The notes: a model not told the origin generated them from the letters alone. A stretch of 64,000 nt of DNA from JBAZYV01 sp041658345 (GCA_041658345.1 JBBAAK010000001.1:62001-126000), one strand, 5' to 3'. Numbered from the stretch's first letter, positions 17,504 to 26,352 are shown. Made by a program: numbers and translations.

Positions 17504-18166
17504 ATGCAGCGTTTTACGCTCTTTTCTTTGATTCTATCCGTTGCTGTTATATTAATCATCAGCGATACGGTTTTTCATGATTACCTGAACCGCAATGGTG
17601 ATTTGCCTGCTCCAGATAGCACTGGTGAAGATGTGAGTGAAGTTGTAGAAATGCCCACTGCCAGTGAACCCACTGAAACTCTTTTGGAAAGCAATTTGGA
17701 TACTGTAGAAACTAATGATGCGGTTGAGCTACAGTCTGAAATTGAACCACTAACGGATACTGGCTTATTTTTACTCTCTGGGTTCGCCACGCCCGTGCTT
17801 AAGGAAACCACTTTTTCCGGATTAGTTTTCCAGTTTATACCATTTTCCAGTAGCGGTGAGGATACAGTTTTCCAATGGAATCTTTTTGATGGTGAAAATT
17901 ACGTTGGGTCCGTTTATGAAATTAAATATTCAACCGATACTTCCGCCTTCCAAGGGTATTTAACCCTTAGAGACTCTGCCTCAAGTATTACGGAGCTTGG
18001 CGAAATGAATGAAGTTAATAATTATGGAGATGCTTCTTTTTACTTCAATCATAAGACGAAAATTAAGACTGTTCACGTGGTTATGCGCTCCGGAAAAGAC
18101 ATCTTTGCTTTTGAATATGCTCAAAGTTTCCATGAGAATATGAAAAAAGTGTTTGACATCCTTTAG
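17504..18166 (+). CDS. Predicted exported protein between nusG and rplK
   Basis: A 220-residue protein with an N-terminal signal-anchor (FTLFSLILSVAVILIISDTVF, residues 4-24), an acidic Ser/Thr/Glu linker (30-85), and a probable beta-rich domain (about 86-220) with no recognised motif and no Cys. It begins 11 bases after nusG, in a position normally followed directly by rplK. A strong promoter for rplK overlaps its last codons, which keeps the ribosomal genes independently expressed. It may be a lineage-specific insertion. Function unknown. Confidence 0.7.
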   Translation: MQRFTLFSLILSVAVILIISDTVFHDYLNRNGDLPAPDSTGEDVSEVVEMPTASEPTETLLESNLDTVETNDAVELQSEIEPLTDTGLFLLSGFATPVLKETTFSGLVFQFIPFSSSGEDTVFQWNLFDGENYVGSVYEIKYSTDTSAFQGYLTLRDSASSITELGEMNEVNNYGDASFYFNHKTKIKTVHVVMRSGKDIFAFEYAQSFHENMKKVFDIL

Positions 18167-18181
18167 GTTCGTGAGTAGAAT
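18153..18181 (+). promoter_or_regulatory. Strong sigma70-type promoter of rplK-rplA
   Basis: TTGACA (18153-18158), 17 bp spacer, TAGAAT (18176-18181). It overlaps the 3' end of the preceding gene and predicts a start of transcription near 18188, 17 bases before the rplK ATG. Confidence 0.75.
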
Positions 18182-18204
18182 TTGCAGGCTTTTTCCCTAA
18201 ACTT

Positions 18205-18633
18205 ATGGCTCCCAAGAAGATCGTAGCAATTGTTAAACTTCAGATTCCCGCCGGAAAAGCCAATCCTGCACCTCCAGTAGGTACAGCGCTTGGTCCTCAC
18301 GGAGTTAATTTGCAAGATTTTTGTTCAAAATTTAATGAGGCCACTCGTCCATTGGGTGAAACCATTATTCCGGTGATTGTTACAATTTTGGAGGACCGTA
18401 GCTTCACTTTTATAATGAAGCAACCTCCAGCAGCCATTCTGATTAAGAAGGCGATAAATCTTACTAAGGGCTCAGCGGTTCCTCATAAAGATAAGGTTGG
18501 AACTATAACTCGCGCTCAACTTGTAGAAATTGCAAAGATTAAAATGGAAGATTTGAATGCAAATGATATTGATGCTGCAGTTAAAATTATGGCAGGTACT
18601 GCTCGCAGTATGGGTGTTAAGGTTGAAGGCTAA
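18205..18633 (+). CDS. rplK: 50S ribosomal protein L11
   Basis: A 142-residue protein of full normal length. The N-terminal domain starts KIVAIVKLQIPAGKANPAPP and contains GTALGPHGVNLQDFCSKFN. The C-terminal rRNA-binding domain includes the L11 signature near the end (IAGTARSMG-like: IMAGTARSMGVKVEG). It binds the GTPase-associated region of 23S rRNA. It has its own promoter and is followed by rplA. Confidence 0.97.
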   Translation: MAPKKIVAIVKLQIPAGKANPAPPVGTALGPHGVNLQDFCSKFNEATRPLGETIIPVIVTILEDRSFTFIMKQPPAAILIKKAINLTKGSAVPHKDKVGTITRAQLVEIAKIKMEDLNANDIDAAVKIMAGTARSMGVKVEG

Positions 18634-18659
18634 GAGAATCAAATTCTAGATTTAAATTC

Positions 18660-18690
18660 GGGGGAGAGTTTTTACTCGATTGGACCCCAT
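18660..18690 (+). promoter_or_regulatory. Possible L1-responsive mRNA stem upstream of rplA
   Basis: GGGG (18661-18664) can pair with CCCC (18685-18688) and GAG with CTC inside it, giving two short helices separated by an asymmetric loop, 15 bases before the rplA ATG. L1 is a known autoregulator that binds such mRNA structures. The assignment here is an inference from the fold only. Confidence 0.3.
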
Positions 18691-18703
18691 AACCACTTTG
18701 TTT

Positions 18704-19402
18704 ATGTCACACGGTAAAAAATATAAAGCTGCGTTCGAAAAAATAGACGCTGGGAAGCTTTACGAACTTGCAGAAGCAGTTTCTCTCCTTAAATCCACTG
18801 TTCAGACCAAGTTTGATTCATCAGTTGAGATACATATAAATCTTGGGATTGATACAGCTCAAGCTGAACAACAACTCCGCGCAACAGTTAGCCTCCCGCA
18901 TGGAACTGGTAAAAAAGTTCGCGTGGTGGCATTTGTTAGTGAAGACAGAGTAAAAGAAGCAAAAGATGCCGGTGCTATAGAAGCCGGTAGCGATGAACTT
19001 ATAGAGAAAATCGAAAAAGGTTGGCTTGATTTTGATACTGCAGTTGCAACTCCGGATATGATGAAAAGTCTTGCAAAAGTTGCAAGGCAACTCGGGCAAG
19101 TTGGTCTTATGCCAAATCCAAAATCAGGTACCGTTACTCCAGATATCGGCCAGGTTATTGCTGATCTTATTAAAGGACAGGTGGAATTCCGCAATGACAA
19201 ACAGGGTAATTTGCATAATATAGTTGGTAAAGTTTCTTTTGGTGAAGACAAGCTAGTGGAAAATGTTTTGGCTTATCTCAAGGCTGTTAACGAAAAGAAA
19301 CCTGCTACAATAAAAGGCGTATTTATGAATAGCATTACCTTGTGTTCTACAATGGGACCTGGTATTCATTTGGATGCTAGTAAAACACTCGGCACGCTTT
19401 AA
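18704..19402 (+). CDS. rplA: 50S ribosomal protein L1
   Basis: A 232-residue protein from ATG 18704; a TTG at 18680 would add 8 residues unlike the family. It shows the two-domain L1 pattern, with SVEIHINLGIDTAQAEQQLR and the signature LPHGTGKKVRVVAF near the start, GLMPNPKSGTVTPDIG in the centre and the IKGVFMNSITLCSTMGPG ending. It binds the L1 stalk of 23S rRNA and often represses its own mRNA. rplJ and rplL do not follow as they do in many bacteria. Some Parcubacteria lack L1, so its presence argues weakly against those groups. Confidence 0.96.
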   Translation: MSHGKKYKAAFEKIDAGKLYELAEAVSLLKSTVQTKFDSSVEIHINLGIDTAQAEQQLRATVSLPHGTGKKVRVVAFVSEDRVKEAKDAGAIEAGSDELIEKIEKGWLDFDTAVATPDMMKSLAKVARQLGQVGLMPNPKSGTVTPDIGQVIADLIKGQVEFRNDKQGNLHNIVGKVSFGEDKLVENVLAYLKAVNEKKPATIKGVFMNSITLCSTMGPGIHLDASKTLGTL

Positions 19403-19418
19403 TTCGCCGGATGGACAA

Positions 19419-19856
19419 ATGAAAATTCGCCTAAAACGCATAGACAAGTCTCTCCCACTACCCTGCTACGAAACGGAAGGCAGTGTGGGCTTTGATTTTC
19501 TTGCACGCGTAACTGTTACGGTTGAACCTGGCAAGATTGAACTTGTACCTGGTAATTTGATTGTGGAAGTACCAAAAGGATATATGCTGGCCGTTGCCTC
19601 AAGAAGTAGTACTCCACGCAAAAAGGGGCTCACCCAGCCACATGGTTTTGGCATTATTGATCATGATTATTGTGGCCCTGCAGATGAAATCAAAATACAA
19701 GTTTATAACTTTTCTGAAAATAGCGTTACAATTGAGCGTGGTGAAAAAATTGCGCAAGGAGTGTTTGTGAGAATAGACAAGGCCGAGTGGGAAGAAGTGG
19801 ACACAATCCGCACGGAGAGCCGTGGTGGATTTGGGAGTACTGATAACCCCGTTTGA
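19419..19856 (+). CDS. dut: dUTP diphosphatase (Dut)
   Basis: A 145-residue protein from ATG 19419; an upstream TTG in rplA would add 15 non-homologous residues. All five trimeric dUTPase motifs are present in order: GSVGFDF (21-27, with the usual AGxD replaced by VGFD), SRSS (61-64), IIDHDYCG (79-86), RGEKIAQ (107-113) and RGGFGST (135-141). It hydrolyses dUTP to dUMP, keeping uracil out of DNA and supplying dTMP synthesis. It is followed after 3 bases by the thymidylate-kinase-like gene, a functionally coherent pair. Confidence 0.92.
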   Translation: MKIRLKRIDKSLPLPCYETEGSVGFDFLARVTVTVEPGKIELVPGNLIVEVPKGYMLAVASRSSTPRKKGLTQPHGFGIIDHDYCGPADEIKIQVYNFSENSVTIERGEKIAQGVFVRIDKAEWEEVDTIRTESRGGFGSTDNPV

Positions 19857-19859
19857 ACC

Positions 19860-20450
19860 ATGCTCATAACGCTTTACGGAATAAATAATATAGGCAAAAC
19901 AACTCAAGCTCTACGGCTTGTAGAACACTTAAAGGCTGAGGGTTTTGATGCGGTTTATAGAAAATATCCGGTCTATGAAGTTGCGCCTTCCGGTGTGTTT
20001 TTAGATAAGTTTTTACGCAGTGGTAAGGCTCAAGATATTTCTGAAGAGGAGCTACAAATGTGGTTCACTCTAAACCGCTATCAATTTGAACCTACACTTA
20101 AAGATTGGCTCGCCTCCGGCAAAATTGTTGTTGCCGAAGACTATACTGGTACTGGAATCGCTTGGGGAACGGTAAAGGGCGCTGATACCGCATGGCTAAA
20201 AAGAATCAATTCCTATCTTGTTAAAGAGGATTTGGCGATTTTGCTTGATGGAGAAAGGCATTTGAGCGCAAAAGAAATCGGGCATTTGCATGAAGATAAT
20301 GATGCGTTAATGAAACGTTCGAGGCAGATTCATCTGGAGCTTGCAGAGGCATATGACTGGATAAAAATTCCGGTTTTTGGGTCTAAAGAAGAAACCGAAA
20401 ATCTAATTTGGCAAACAGTTCTGTTGCATCTTCCCAAGAAATCAAGTTAA
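19860..20450 (+). CDS. tmk: Thymidylate kinase-like protein
   Basis: A 196-residue P-loop kinase: GINNIGKTT (residues 7-15) fits the Walker A motif, followed by RKYPVYEVAPSG, FTLNRYQFEP and VVAEDYTGTGIAWG, which correspond to the nucleotide-binding stretches of dTMP kinases. The usual DR(Y/F) signature is EDY here, and the LID arginines are not obvious, so substrate choice could differ. It probably phosphorylates dTMP to dTDP, and its place after dut supports that. Confidence 0.8.
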   Translation: MLITLYGINNIGKTTQALRLVEHLKAEGFDAVYRKYPVYEVAPSGVFLDKFLRSGKAQDISEEELQMWFTLNRYQFEPTLKDWLASGKIVVAEDYTGTGIAWGTVKGADTAWLKRINSYLVKEDLAILLDGERHLSAKEIGHLHEDNDALMKRSRQIHLELAEAYDWIKIPVFGSKEETENLIWQTVLLHLPKKSS

Positions 20451-20452
20451 AT

Positions 20453-20467
20453 GTGAAGGCTCTTCAC
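20453..20467 (+). other. Short perfect hairpin between tmk-like gene and folD
   Basis: GTGAAG (20453-20458), loop GCT, CTTCAC (20462-20467). There is no T-run after it, so it is unlikely to be a strong terminator; it may be an mRNA processing or pausing element. Confidence 0.35.
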
Positions 20468-20477
20468 CTTTAGAAAC

Positions 20478-21335
20478 ATGGCCACCATAATGGATGGACG
20501 CAGGGTTTCAGATTCTCTACTCAAGGAAATTAAAGCAGATGTGGAGGGGCTGAAAGCACGCGGTATTTTGCCAAAACTTGTGGTTGTACTTGTTGGAGAA
20601 GATCCTGCAAGTAAGGTTTATGTACAAAAAAAAGAAGAGGCCTGCCATTTGGTTGGTATTTTAAGCGAAATTATAAGGCTACCGGATACAATTACTCAAG
20701 ACGAATTGCTTAAAAAAGTGATTGAGCTTAACAACGACAAAAGTGTGAATGGATTCATTATCCAAGTGCCACTCCCCGCTCAAATAGACACGCCAAAAAT
20801 AATGAAAGCAATTGATCCATATAAAGATGTGGATGGCTTCCACGCTTATAATATTGGCAAAATGGTTATTTCTAAAGAATTTGAGGATTTGGCCCCTTGC
20901 ACTCCAATGGGAATAATCAAAATTTTGGAGTATTACAAAGTGGATGTAACAGGTATGGACGTTACGGTGATTGGACGAAGTAATAGCGTTGGGAAACCTA
21001 TTGCAAATATGCTTATGAATCGCGATGCCACGGTTAGTGTGTGCCACAGCCGAACAAAAAATTTGTCCAAGTTTACTAGCGAGGCTGATTTGGTGATTGT
21101 AGCTGTAGGTAGGCCAAAATTTTTGACCGCAGATATGGTAAAAGAGGGCGTAATTGTGGTGGATGTGGGTATAAATCGTACTTTGGATGGAAAACTTGTT
21201 GGTGATACAGATTTTGATGAAATTTCTAAAAAAGCCAGTATGATAACTCCCGTTCCCGGTGGAGTTGGCCCTATGACCGTTGCCTGCTTGCTTCTAAATA
21301 CAATTAAGGCGACACGAAAACAATTATCTCTTTAA
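20478..21335 (+). CDS. folD: Bifunctional methylenetetrahydrofolate dehydrogenase/cyclohydrolase FolD
   Basis: A 285-residue protein (an ATG at 20490 is an equally good start). The catalytic YVQKKEEAC stretch with Lys52, GFIIQVPLPAQID, PCTPMGIIKIL, the Rossmann motif VIGRSNSVGKPIANML and the C-terminal PVPGGVGPMTVACLL are all present. It interconverts methylene-, methenyl- and formyl-tetrahydrofolate with NADP. In context, 10-formyl-THF serves purine synthesis (purF and purD follow) and methylene-THF serves thymidylate. Confidence 0.95.
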   Translation: MATIMDGRRVSDSLLKEIKADVEGLKARGILPKLVVVLVGEDPASKVYVQKKEEACHLVGILSEIIRLPDTITQDELLKKVIELNNDKSVNGFIIQVPLPAQIDTPKIMKAIDPYKDVDGFHAYNIGKMVISKEFEDLAPCTPMGIIKILEYYKVDVTGMDVTVIGRSNSVGKPIANMLMNRDATVSVCHSRTKNLSKFTSEADLVIVAVGRPKFLTADMVKEGVIVVDVGINRTLDGKLVGDTDFDEISKKASMITPVPGGVGPMTVACLLLNTIKATRKQLSL

Positions 21336-21345
21336 CCCCTTTCTC

Positions 21346-22854
21346 ATGTGCGGAGTAGTTGGTATCTATGGAAGTGATGAGGTAGCTTATGAACTTTATG
21401 ACGCGATGCTTATGTTGCAACATCGTGGACAAGATGCCTGTGGTATGGGCGTTTTTGATGGCCAACACTTTAACATTCACAAGGAACTTGGGCTCACACG
21501 TGACGTTTTTAAAGCAAAAGAATTCGAAGAACTCCACGGAAATGTTGGGATAGGACATCTTAGATATCCGACTGTGAATGGCTGTAAAACCAGGGACGCA
21601 CAGCCGTTTTTTAGGACTTCACCTTATGGAATTTTGCTCGCCCACAATGGTACTTTGCCACACTACAAAGAGCTTAAAGATCGTCTTGCTAGAGATGAAC
21701 ATGTACTCGTAAATTCCGACAACGATTCTGAAATTATCCTCCATATACTAGCAAAGGCGATTGCAAGGCAAAAACCACATGGAGACCTCACTGTCGATCA
21801 GGTTTTTGATGCTATGAAAGAAGTATATGAAAAAATTACAGGTGGTTTCTTTGTAGTGGCCTATATCGCGGGACAAGGGATGCTTGCATTCCGTGATCCA
21901 AATGGAATCCGCCCCGGTATTTTTGGTAAAAGAGAAACAAAGCTCAGCACAGATTATATTTTTGCTTCAGAATCTGTTGCTCTTGGCCTCCTTGACTTTG
22001 AAGTTATTTCTGATGTTGGGAATGGTGAGGCCATATTCATCGACAATAAAAGGCAAGTACATCGTAAAAAAATCATGGATAAAAAACACAAACCGTGCAT
22101 TTTTGAATATGTATATTTTTCCCGTCCGGATTCAGTTCTTGATGGGGTTTCCGTATATAAATCAAGGCTACAAATGGGTAGAAAATTGGCGAGACAAATC
22201 AAAGAATCCGGGCTTGATATTGATGTGGTTTGTCCGGTGCCGGACACCTCAAGGTCTACTGCGATTGCCCTTGCATATGAGCTTGGCCTTAAGTTACGAG
22301 AGGGGCTTATAAGGAATCGCTATATTGGAAGGACTTTTATTATGCCCGGGCAGACTATACGCAAAAAATCAATACGCTATAAGTTATCTCCTAATGTGGT
22401 TGAGCTTGAAGGTAAAAACGTTTTACTTGTTGATGACAGTATTGTTCGCGGGAATACGTCAAAACAAATTATTGATATAGTTAGGCAAGCCGGTGCAAAA
22501 AAAGTTTATTTTGCATCTGCAGCACCTATGCTCACTTATCCTTGTTTATATGGAATCGACTTGCCTAGTAGAAAAGAATACATAGCAAACGAATTGTCTT
22601 TAGAGGGTATCAAGCAAGCCATTGGTGCCGATGCGCTCTTTTACCAGACTCTTGACGACCTTGTGGATGCCGTAAAATATGCCGATGTGGATGAGTTTTG
22701 TTTAGCTTGTTTTGATGGGAATTATATCACCGGAGATATTAGTGAAGAATTACTCAAAAAGAATGAGCAAGATCTGGATATGATGCGAAGTTGTTCAAAA
22801 GCTTATGATACAAGTGATGATGCAGGAACTCCCGGCCAACCTGGGATGTTATAA
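21346..22854 (+). CDS. purF: Amidophosphoribosyltransferase PurF
   Basis: A 502-residue enzyme. It begins MCGVVGIYG, so the nucleophile Cys2 is exposed after Met removal without a propeptide. The class II glutaminase domain has LQHRGQDACGMG and GHLRYPT. The phosphoribosyltransferase domain carries the PRPP loop VLLVDDSIVRGNTSK (about 363-377). Near the C-terminus, CLACFDGNY resembles the clostridial/Bacillus-type region that carries Fe-S ligands. It makes phosphoribosylamine, the first committed purine intermediate, which is used by the purD product encoded next. Confidence 0.95.
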   Translation: MCGVVGIYGSDEVAYELYDAMLMLQHRGQDACGMGVFDGQHFNIHKELGLTRDVFKAKEFEELHGNVGIGHLRYPTVNGCKTRDAQPFFRTSPYGILLAHNGTLPHYKELKDRLARDEHVLVNSDNDSEIILHILAKAIARQKPHGDLTVDQVFDAMKEVYEKITGGFFVVAYIAGQGMLAFRDPNGIRPGIFGKRETKLSTDYIFASESVALGLLDFEVISDVGNGEAIFIDNKRQVHRKKIMDKKHKPCIFEYVYFSRPDSVLDGVSVYKSRLQMGRKLARQIKESGLDIDVVCPVPDTSRSTAIALAYELGLKLREGLIRNRYIGRTFIMPGQTIRKKSIRYKLSPNVVELEGKNVLLVDDSIVRGNTSKQIIDIVRQAGAKKVYFASAAPMLTYPCLYGIDLPSRKEYIANELSLEGIKQAIGADALFYQTLDDLVDAVKYADVDEFCLACFDGNYITGDISEELLKKNEQDLDMMRSCSKAYDTSDDAGTPGQPGML

Positions 22855-22871
22855 TTTTTACCGATTTGGAA

Positions 22872-24188
22872 ATGAAAAAAGTATTGCTAATTGGGAATGG
22901 CGCGCGTGAACATGCAATTGGCGAAGCTTTAATGCGTAGCCGTGAGGGTTGTGAGCTTTTTGTATTAGGTGGAGCTTTAAATCCGGGCTTATCGGCGATG
23001 ACTAAAGGCTATAAAATTGGAAAAACCACTGACCCAAAAGCTGTTTGTGATTTTGCGCTTGAGTGCAAACCTGACTTTGCAATAATCGGGCCGGAAGATC
23101 CAATTGCAAGTGGAGTTACTGATGAACTTTTAAAAATCGGCGTACGCAGTGTGGCGCCAATAAAATTGCTTGGGCAACTTGAAAGTTCAAAATCTTTTAC
23201 GCGTGATTTACTCGAAAAATATGGCATTCCCGGCAATCCTCGTTATAAAGTGTTTTTAAATGAAGATGGTTTGAGTGAATGGATGCAGGAATTAGGCGAA
23301 TATGTTGTTAAATCAGATGGCTTAATGGGTGGAAAAGGCGTGCAACTTTCCGGAGAGCATTTAAAGACAATCGACGAAGGAATTTTGTTTGCAAAGGCTT
23401 CAATCGAAAAATTTGGACGGGTGGTTGTGGAAGAAAAATTTGTGGGCCAAGAATTTTCGCTCATGAGTTTTTGTGATGGCAAACATGTTGTGGATATGCC
23501 TGCTGTGCAAGATCATAAGCGTGCTTTTGATGGTGACAGCGGGCCTAACACTGGTGGTATGGGTACTTACAGTGACGCAAATCATTCACTCCCCTTTTTA
23601 AAGCCTAGCGATATTGCGGATGCGCATGCAATTAATCTTGCCGTCGCTGAGGCTTTGTACAAAGAAACCGGTTCTTATTTTAAAGGGATTTTGTATGGTG
23701 GATTTATTGCAGTTAAAAATGGTGTTAGATTGATTGAATATAACGCGCGTTTTGGTGATCCGGAAGTTATGAATGTTTTACCAATTTTAAAAACCGATTT
23801 TATTGCGGTTTGTGAGGCGATTTTGGATGGCACGCTTGATAAATTGAACACCGAATTTGAGAACAAAGCAGTTGTTGTTAAATATGTTTGCCCGGAAGGC
23901 TATCCGGAAAATCCTGTTAAAAATCTTAAAATTGATACAAGTGGCGTGCCTAGTGAAGTTAAATTATATTTTGCCTCGCTAGATGAGCGCGAAGATGGAT
24001 TATATTTGCTAGGTTCGCGCGCTGTTGCTTGCACCGGCATCGCAAACACTTTGGAAGAAGCGGAAATTATTGCGCAAAAAGGCGCTGAAAGCGTCAAAGG
24101 GCCTGTGTTTTTTAGAAAAGATATTGGGACAAAAGAGTTGATTGAAAAAAGAGTGAGTATGCTTAAAGAAGTGAGAGAAAGTTTATGA
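22872..24188 (+). CDS. purD: Phosphoribosylamine-glycine ligase PurD
   Basis: A 438-residue ATP-grasp enzyme starting MKKVLLIGNGAREHAIGEAL at ATG 22872 (a TTG 6 bases upstream is unlikely). Further motifs are YVVKSDGLMGGKGVQ, VVEEKFVGQEFSLMSF, DHKRAFDGDSGPNTGGMGTY and EYNARFGDPEVMNVLP. It joins glycine to phosphoribosylamine (second purine step). With purF it gives two consecutive steps, but no other pur genes are in the window. Its stop overlaps the start of the next gene (ATGA). Confidence 0.95.
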   Translation: MKKVLLIGNGAREHAIGEALMRSREGCELFVLGGALNPGLSAMTKGYKIGKTTDPKAVCDFALECKPDFAIIGPEDPIASGVTDELLKIGVRSVAPIKLLGQLESSKSFTRDLLEKYGIPGNPRYKVFLNEDGLSEWMQELGEYVVKSDGLMGGKGVQLSGEHLKTIDEGILFAKASIEKFGRVVVEEKFVGQEFSLMSFCDGKHVVDMPAVQDHKRAFDGDSGPNTGGMGTYSDANHSLPFLKPSDIADAHAINLAVAEALYKETGSYFKGILYGGFIAVKNGVRLIEYNARFGDPEVMNVLPILKTDFIAVCEAILDGTLDKLNTEFENKAVVVKYVCPEGYPENPVKNLKIDTSGVPSEVKLYFASLDEREDGLYLLGSRAVACTGIANTLEEAEIIAQKGAESVKGPVFFRKDIGTKELIEKRVSMLKEVRESL

Positions 24189-25372
24189 ACAAAGACATTC
24201 TAAAATACTATGTTTATTCTGCGCTTAGCAGTTTTCTCTTTTTCCTGCCTGTAGTTTATATATTTTTTAAGGATTCGGGGCTTAGTTTTACTCAAATTTT
24301 TATAACCGAAACAATTTTTTCGATTGGTGTTGTTTTGTTTGAAGTCCCAACCGGTGCCCTTGCAGATTATATTGGTCGCAAAAAAAGTATTTTGATTGGG
24401 GCTTTGTTATGGATACTTTCATGTTTTGTATTTTTTATCGGGAGTGATTTTTTTGCATTTGCAATTGGCCAGCTCATTTGCGCAATGGCGGTTGCTTTTA
24501 TTAGTGGCGCAGATACAGCCTTATTTTATGAAATATTACACAGGCAAAATAAAGAAAAAGATTTCAAAAAATATCAAGGAACAGCTCAACTTATCAGCTT
24601 GGCTAGTATTTCTTTTGCGTCTTTAATGGGTGGTTTTATTGCTTCCGTAAACATGAAGTTAACCTTCGTTCTTTCTGCCGTTGCGTTCGCCATATTATTT
24701 TTTGTAGTTGCTTCCATTAAATCGAAAGAAACAGCAAAAGGAGATGAACGTCCACATTATTTAAAAGTGATTACCGAAAGTTTTAGTATTATTAAAAGCT
24801 CAAAATGGATACTTTGGATCTTTTTATTTTCCGGCATTGTTGGTGCAACTTTTAAAACCATATATCCACTCACACAGGTTTATATGCAGACCTCGGAATT
24901 GGATATTAAATATTTTGGATTGGCATCTGCGTATTTCTTTTTGGTAGCTGCTATTGCTTCTAAAATAGCTAATGGGTTTGAACTATTTTTTAAAAAATGG
25001 TCTTATTTTGTACTATCTTTGTTGCTTATTATTCCAATTTTCGTGGTTTCATCTGTAGTTTTTAAGGCAGGATTTTTGATTTTTGGATTAGTCTTTTTCG
25101 TCTCATCTATTTCTTCCGTCATCACCAACCATGAGATTTTAAAAGCAACGCCGGAGTCTAAACATGCAACAGTTTTGTCCTTCAATAATCTGCTCTACCA
25201 CAGCATTTTCGCCGTTAGCTCTCCTTTCTTTGGATATTACTTGGGAGTACTTGGATTTAACGATGCCCTATTTATTTTCGGATTGATTCTCACGGCCATA
25301 TTTTTTGTGATTTTTGTGAGCTATTTAATTGTTATTTTGAAGAAATTTCAAAGCATGACGCCATTGGGTTAA
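24185..25372 (+). CDS. MFS transporter
   Basis: A 395-residue membrane protein with about 11-12 hydrophobic helices. The major-facilitator loop 2-3 motif appears as GALADYIGRKKSILIG. Bacterial homologues are usually drug or small-molecule antiporters, but nothing here fixes the substrate. Translationally coupled to purD through a 4-base ATGA overlap, so nucleobase or precursor transport is a reasonable but unproven idea. Convergent with the next gene. Confidence 0.88.
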   Translation: MNKDILKYYVYSALSSFLFFLPVVYIFFKDSGLSFTQIFITETIFSIGVVLFEVPTGALADYIGRKKSILIGALLWILSCFVFFIGSDFFAFAIGQLICAMAVAFISGADTALFYEILHRQNKEKDFKKYQGTAQLISLASISFASLMGGFIASVNMKLTFVLSAVAFAILFFVVASIKSKETAKGDERPHYLKVITESFSIIKSSKWILWIFLFSGIVGATFKTIYPLTQVYMQTSELDIKYFGLASAYFFLVAAIASKIANGFELFFKKWSYFVLSLLLIIPIFVVSSVVFKAGFLIFGLVFFVSSISSVITNHEILKATPESKHATVLSFNNLLYHSIFAVSSPFFGYYLGVLGFNDALFIFGLILTAIFFVIFVSYLIVILKKFQSMTPLG

Positions 25373-25396
25373 CATTAAAAATAGCTATGAATTATA

Positions 25397-25419
25397 GAGG
25401 TAATGGTGCCTAGGACTTT
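25397..25419 (-). repeat. Decayed copy of the array B 30-bp repeat
   Basis: Reading leftward: AAAGTCCTAGG, then CACCATTACCTC. This matches the left half of the repeat at 53947 (AAAGTCCTAGGACCATC) with one inserted base. It overlaps the stop codon of the gene below, the same place where the repeat follows that gene's paralogue at 51331. Confidence 0.5.
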
Positions 25420-26324
25420 ACAACCTTTTTTAAATGAATCCGAAAAGATTGCTTCAAATATTCTGAATTTTCATAATCCCATAGCTCGAGTTTTGGATTA
25501 CCGTTTTCGTCAAAATATTTGCTTCTTTCAAAAACATACCATTGGCGTTTTTGTCCTGCATGTTCGTCCATTGGAGCAGAAACGACTACCAAATCTTGAT
25601 CTCCACTAAATAGACGGTCTATTTTTTCACTATCTCCAGTGGTAGCAGATGTAAAGCCTTCTTTAAGCAACCAAAGTAGAACGTCAACTTGTGCCAATTC
25701 CGCAGTGATTATTTGTGGTTTTTCTATTTTGTTAGCCCTGGTTTTAAGCTGTGATTCTACAAAATGTAACATTTCCGGTGCAATTCCTTGTCCTAAGTAA
25801 GCTTCGGCGGTTATTCGATCGTGCAAATCCCACTCATCATATGAGCCGTGGTCAGTCTTTCTGATTAAAAAGTTGCATACGCAATGACCATTATCCTGTT
25901 CATTTTTTCCTGGATTAATCAATTCAACGTGCATAGCTTCACTTCTAACACCAGTATTTTGATCAATTTTTATAAGTTTATGAGCTACCAAGTCCAAATG
26001 GCCTCCATTTGAAGTATCAAATGTTGAAATTGCTACAATCCCGTGATCTTGTAGCGTATCGAACTGTCCAAAATTATTTTCACCTAAATTAGTTATCAAC
26101 GAGCCTTTAGCAAAATCACCTAAAACTATACGTTCGGTAGTTGATGGAAAAGGCTGATATCCATAAGCGTCACCAATAGTAGTTCTATTGGGATCTGCAA
26201 GTATTGTTTTTATACCTTCGTTAGTTTTCACAACGCCATCTGGTACAACAGATGCACGAACGTCTGTAGTTTGAGTTTCTTTTACTTTCGCTTCGACGCC
26301 AATGAGGTCAACGACCATTGCCAT
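25410..26324 (-). CDS. GNAT-like acetyltransferase domain protein, paralogue of 50412-51329
   Basis: A 304-residue protein from ATG 26324. The C-terminal half has AEAYLGQGIAPEMLHFVESQ, a GNAT acetyl-CoA loop (Q-x-x-G-x-A type), and ELAQVDVLLWLLKEGF, which resembles the beta5-alpha4 part of that fold. A conserved C-terminal block contains QKRQWYVFE. The paralogue in array B aligns over the whole length from YGYxPFPxTT onward and shares MHVELINP and HCVCNF. The N-terminal 60 residues differ. It is probably an N-acyltransferase of unknown target. The promoter is also conserved between the two genes. Confidence 0.6.
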   Translation of the reverse strand: MAMVVDLIGVEAKVKETQTTDVRASVVPDGVVKTNEGIKTILADPNRTTIGDAYGYQPFPSTTERIVLGDFAKGSLITNLGENNFGQFDTLQDHGIVAISTFDTSNGGHLDLVAHKLIKIDQNTGVRSEAMHVELINPGKNEQDNGHCVCNFLIRKTDHGSYDEWDLHDRITAEAYLGQGIAPEMLHFVESQLKTRANKIEKPQIITAELAQVDVLLWLLKEGFTSATTGDSEKIDRLFSGDQDLVVVSAPMDEHAGQKRQWYVFERSKYFDENGNPKLELWDYENSEYLKQSFRIHLKKVVKS

Positions 26325-26352
26325 ATTGAAACAATCATTAATTACAAACTTA

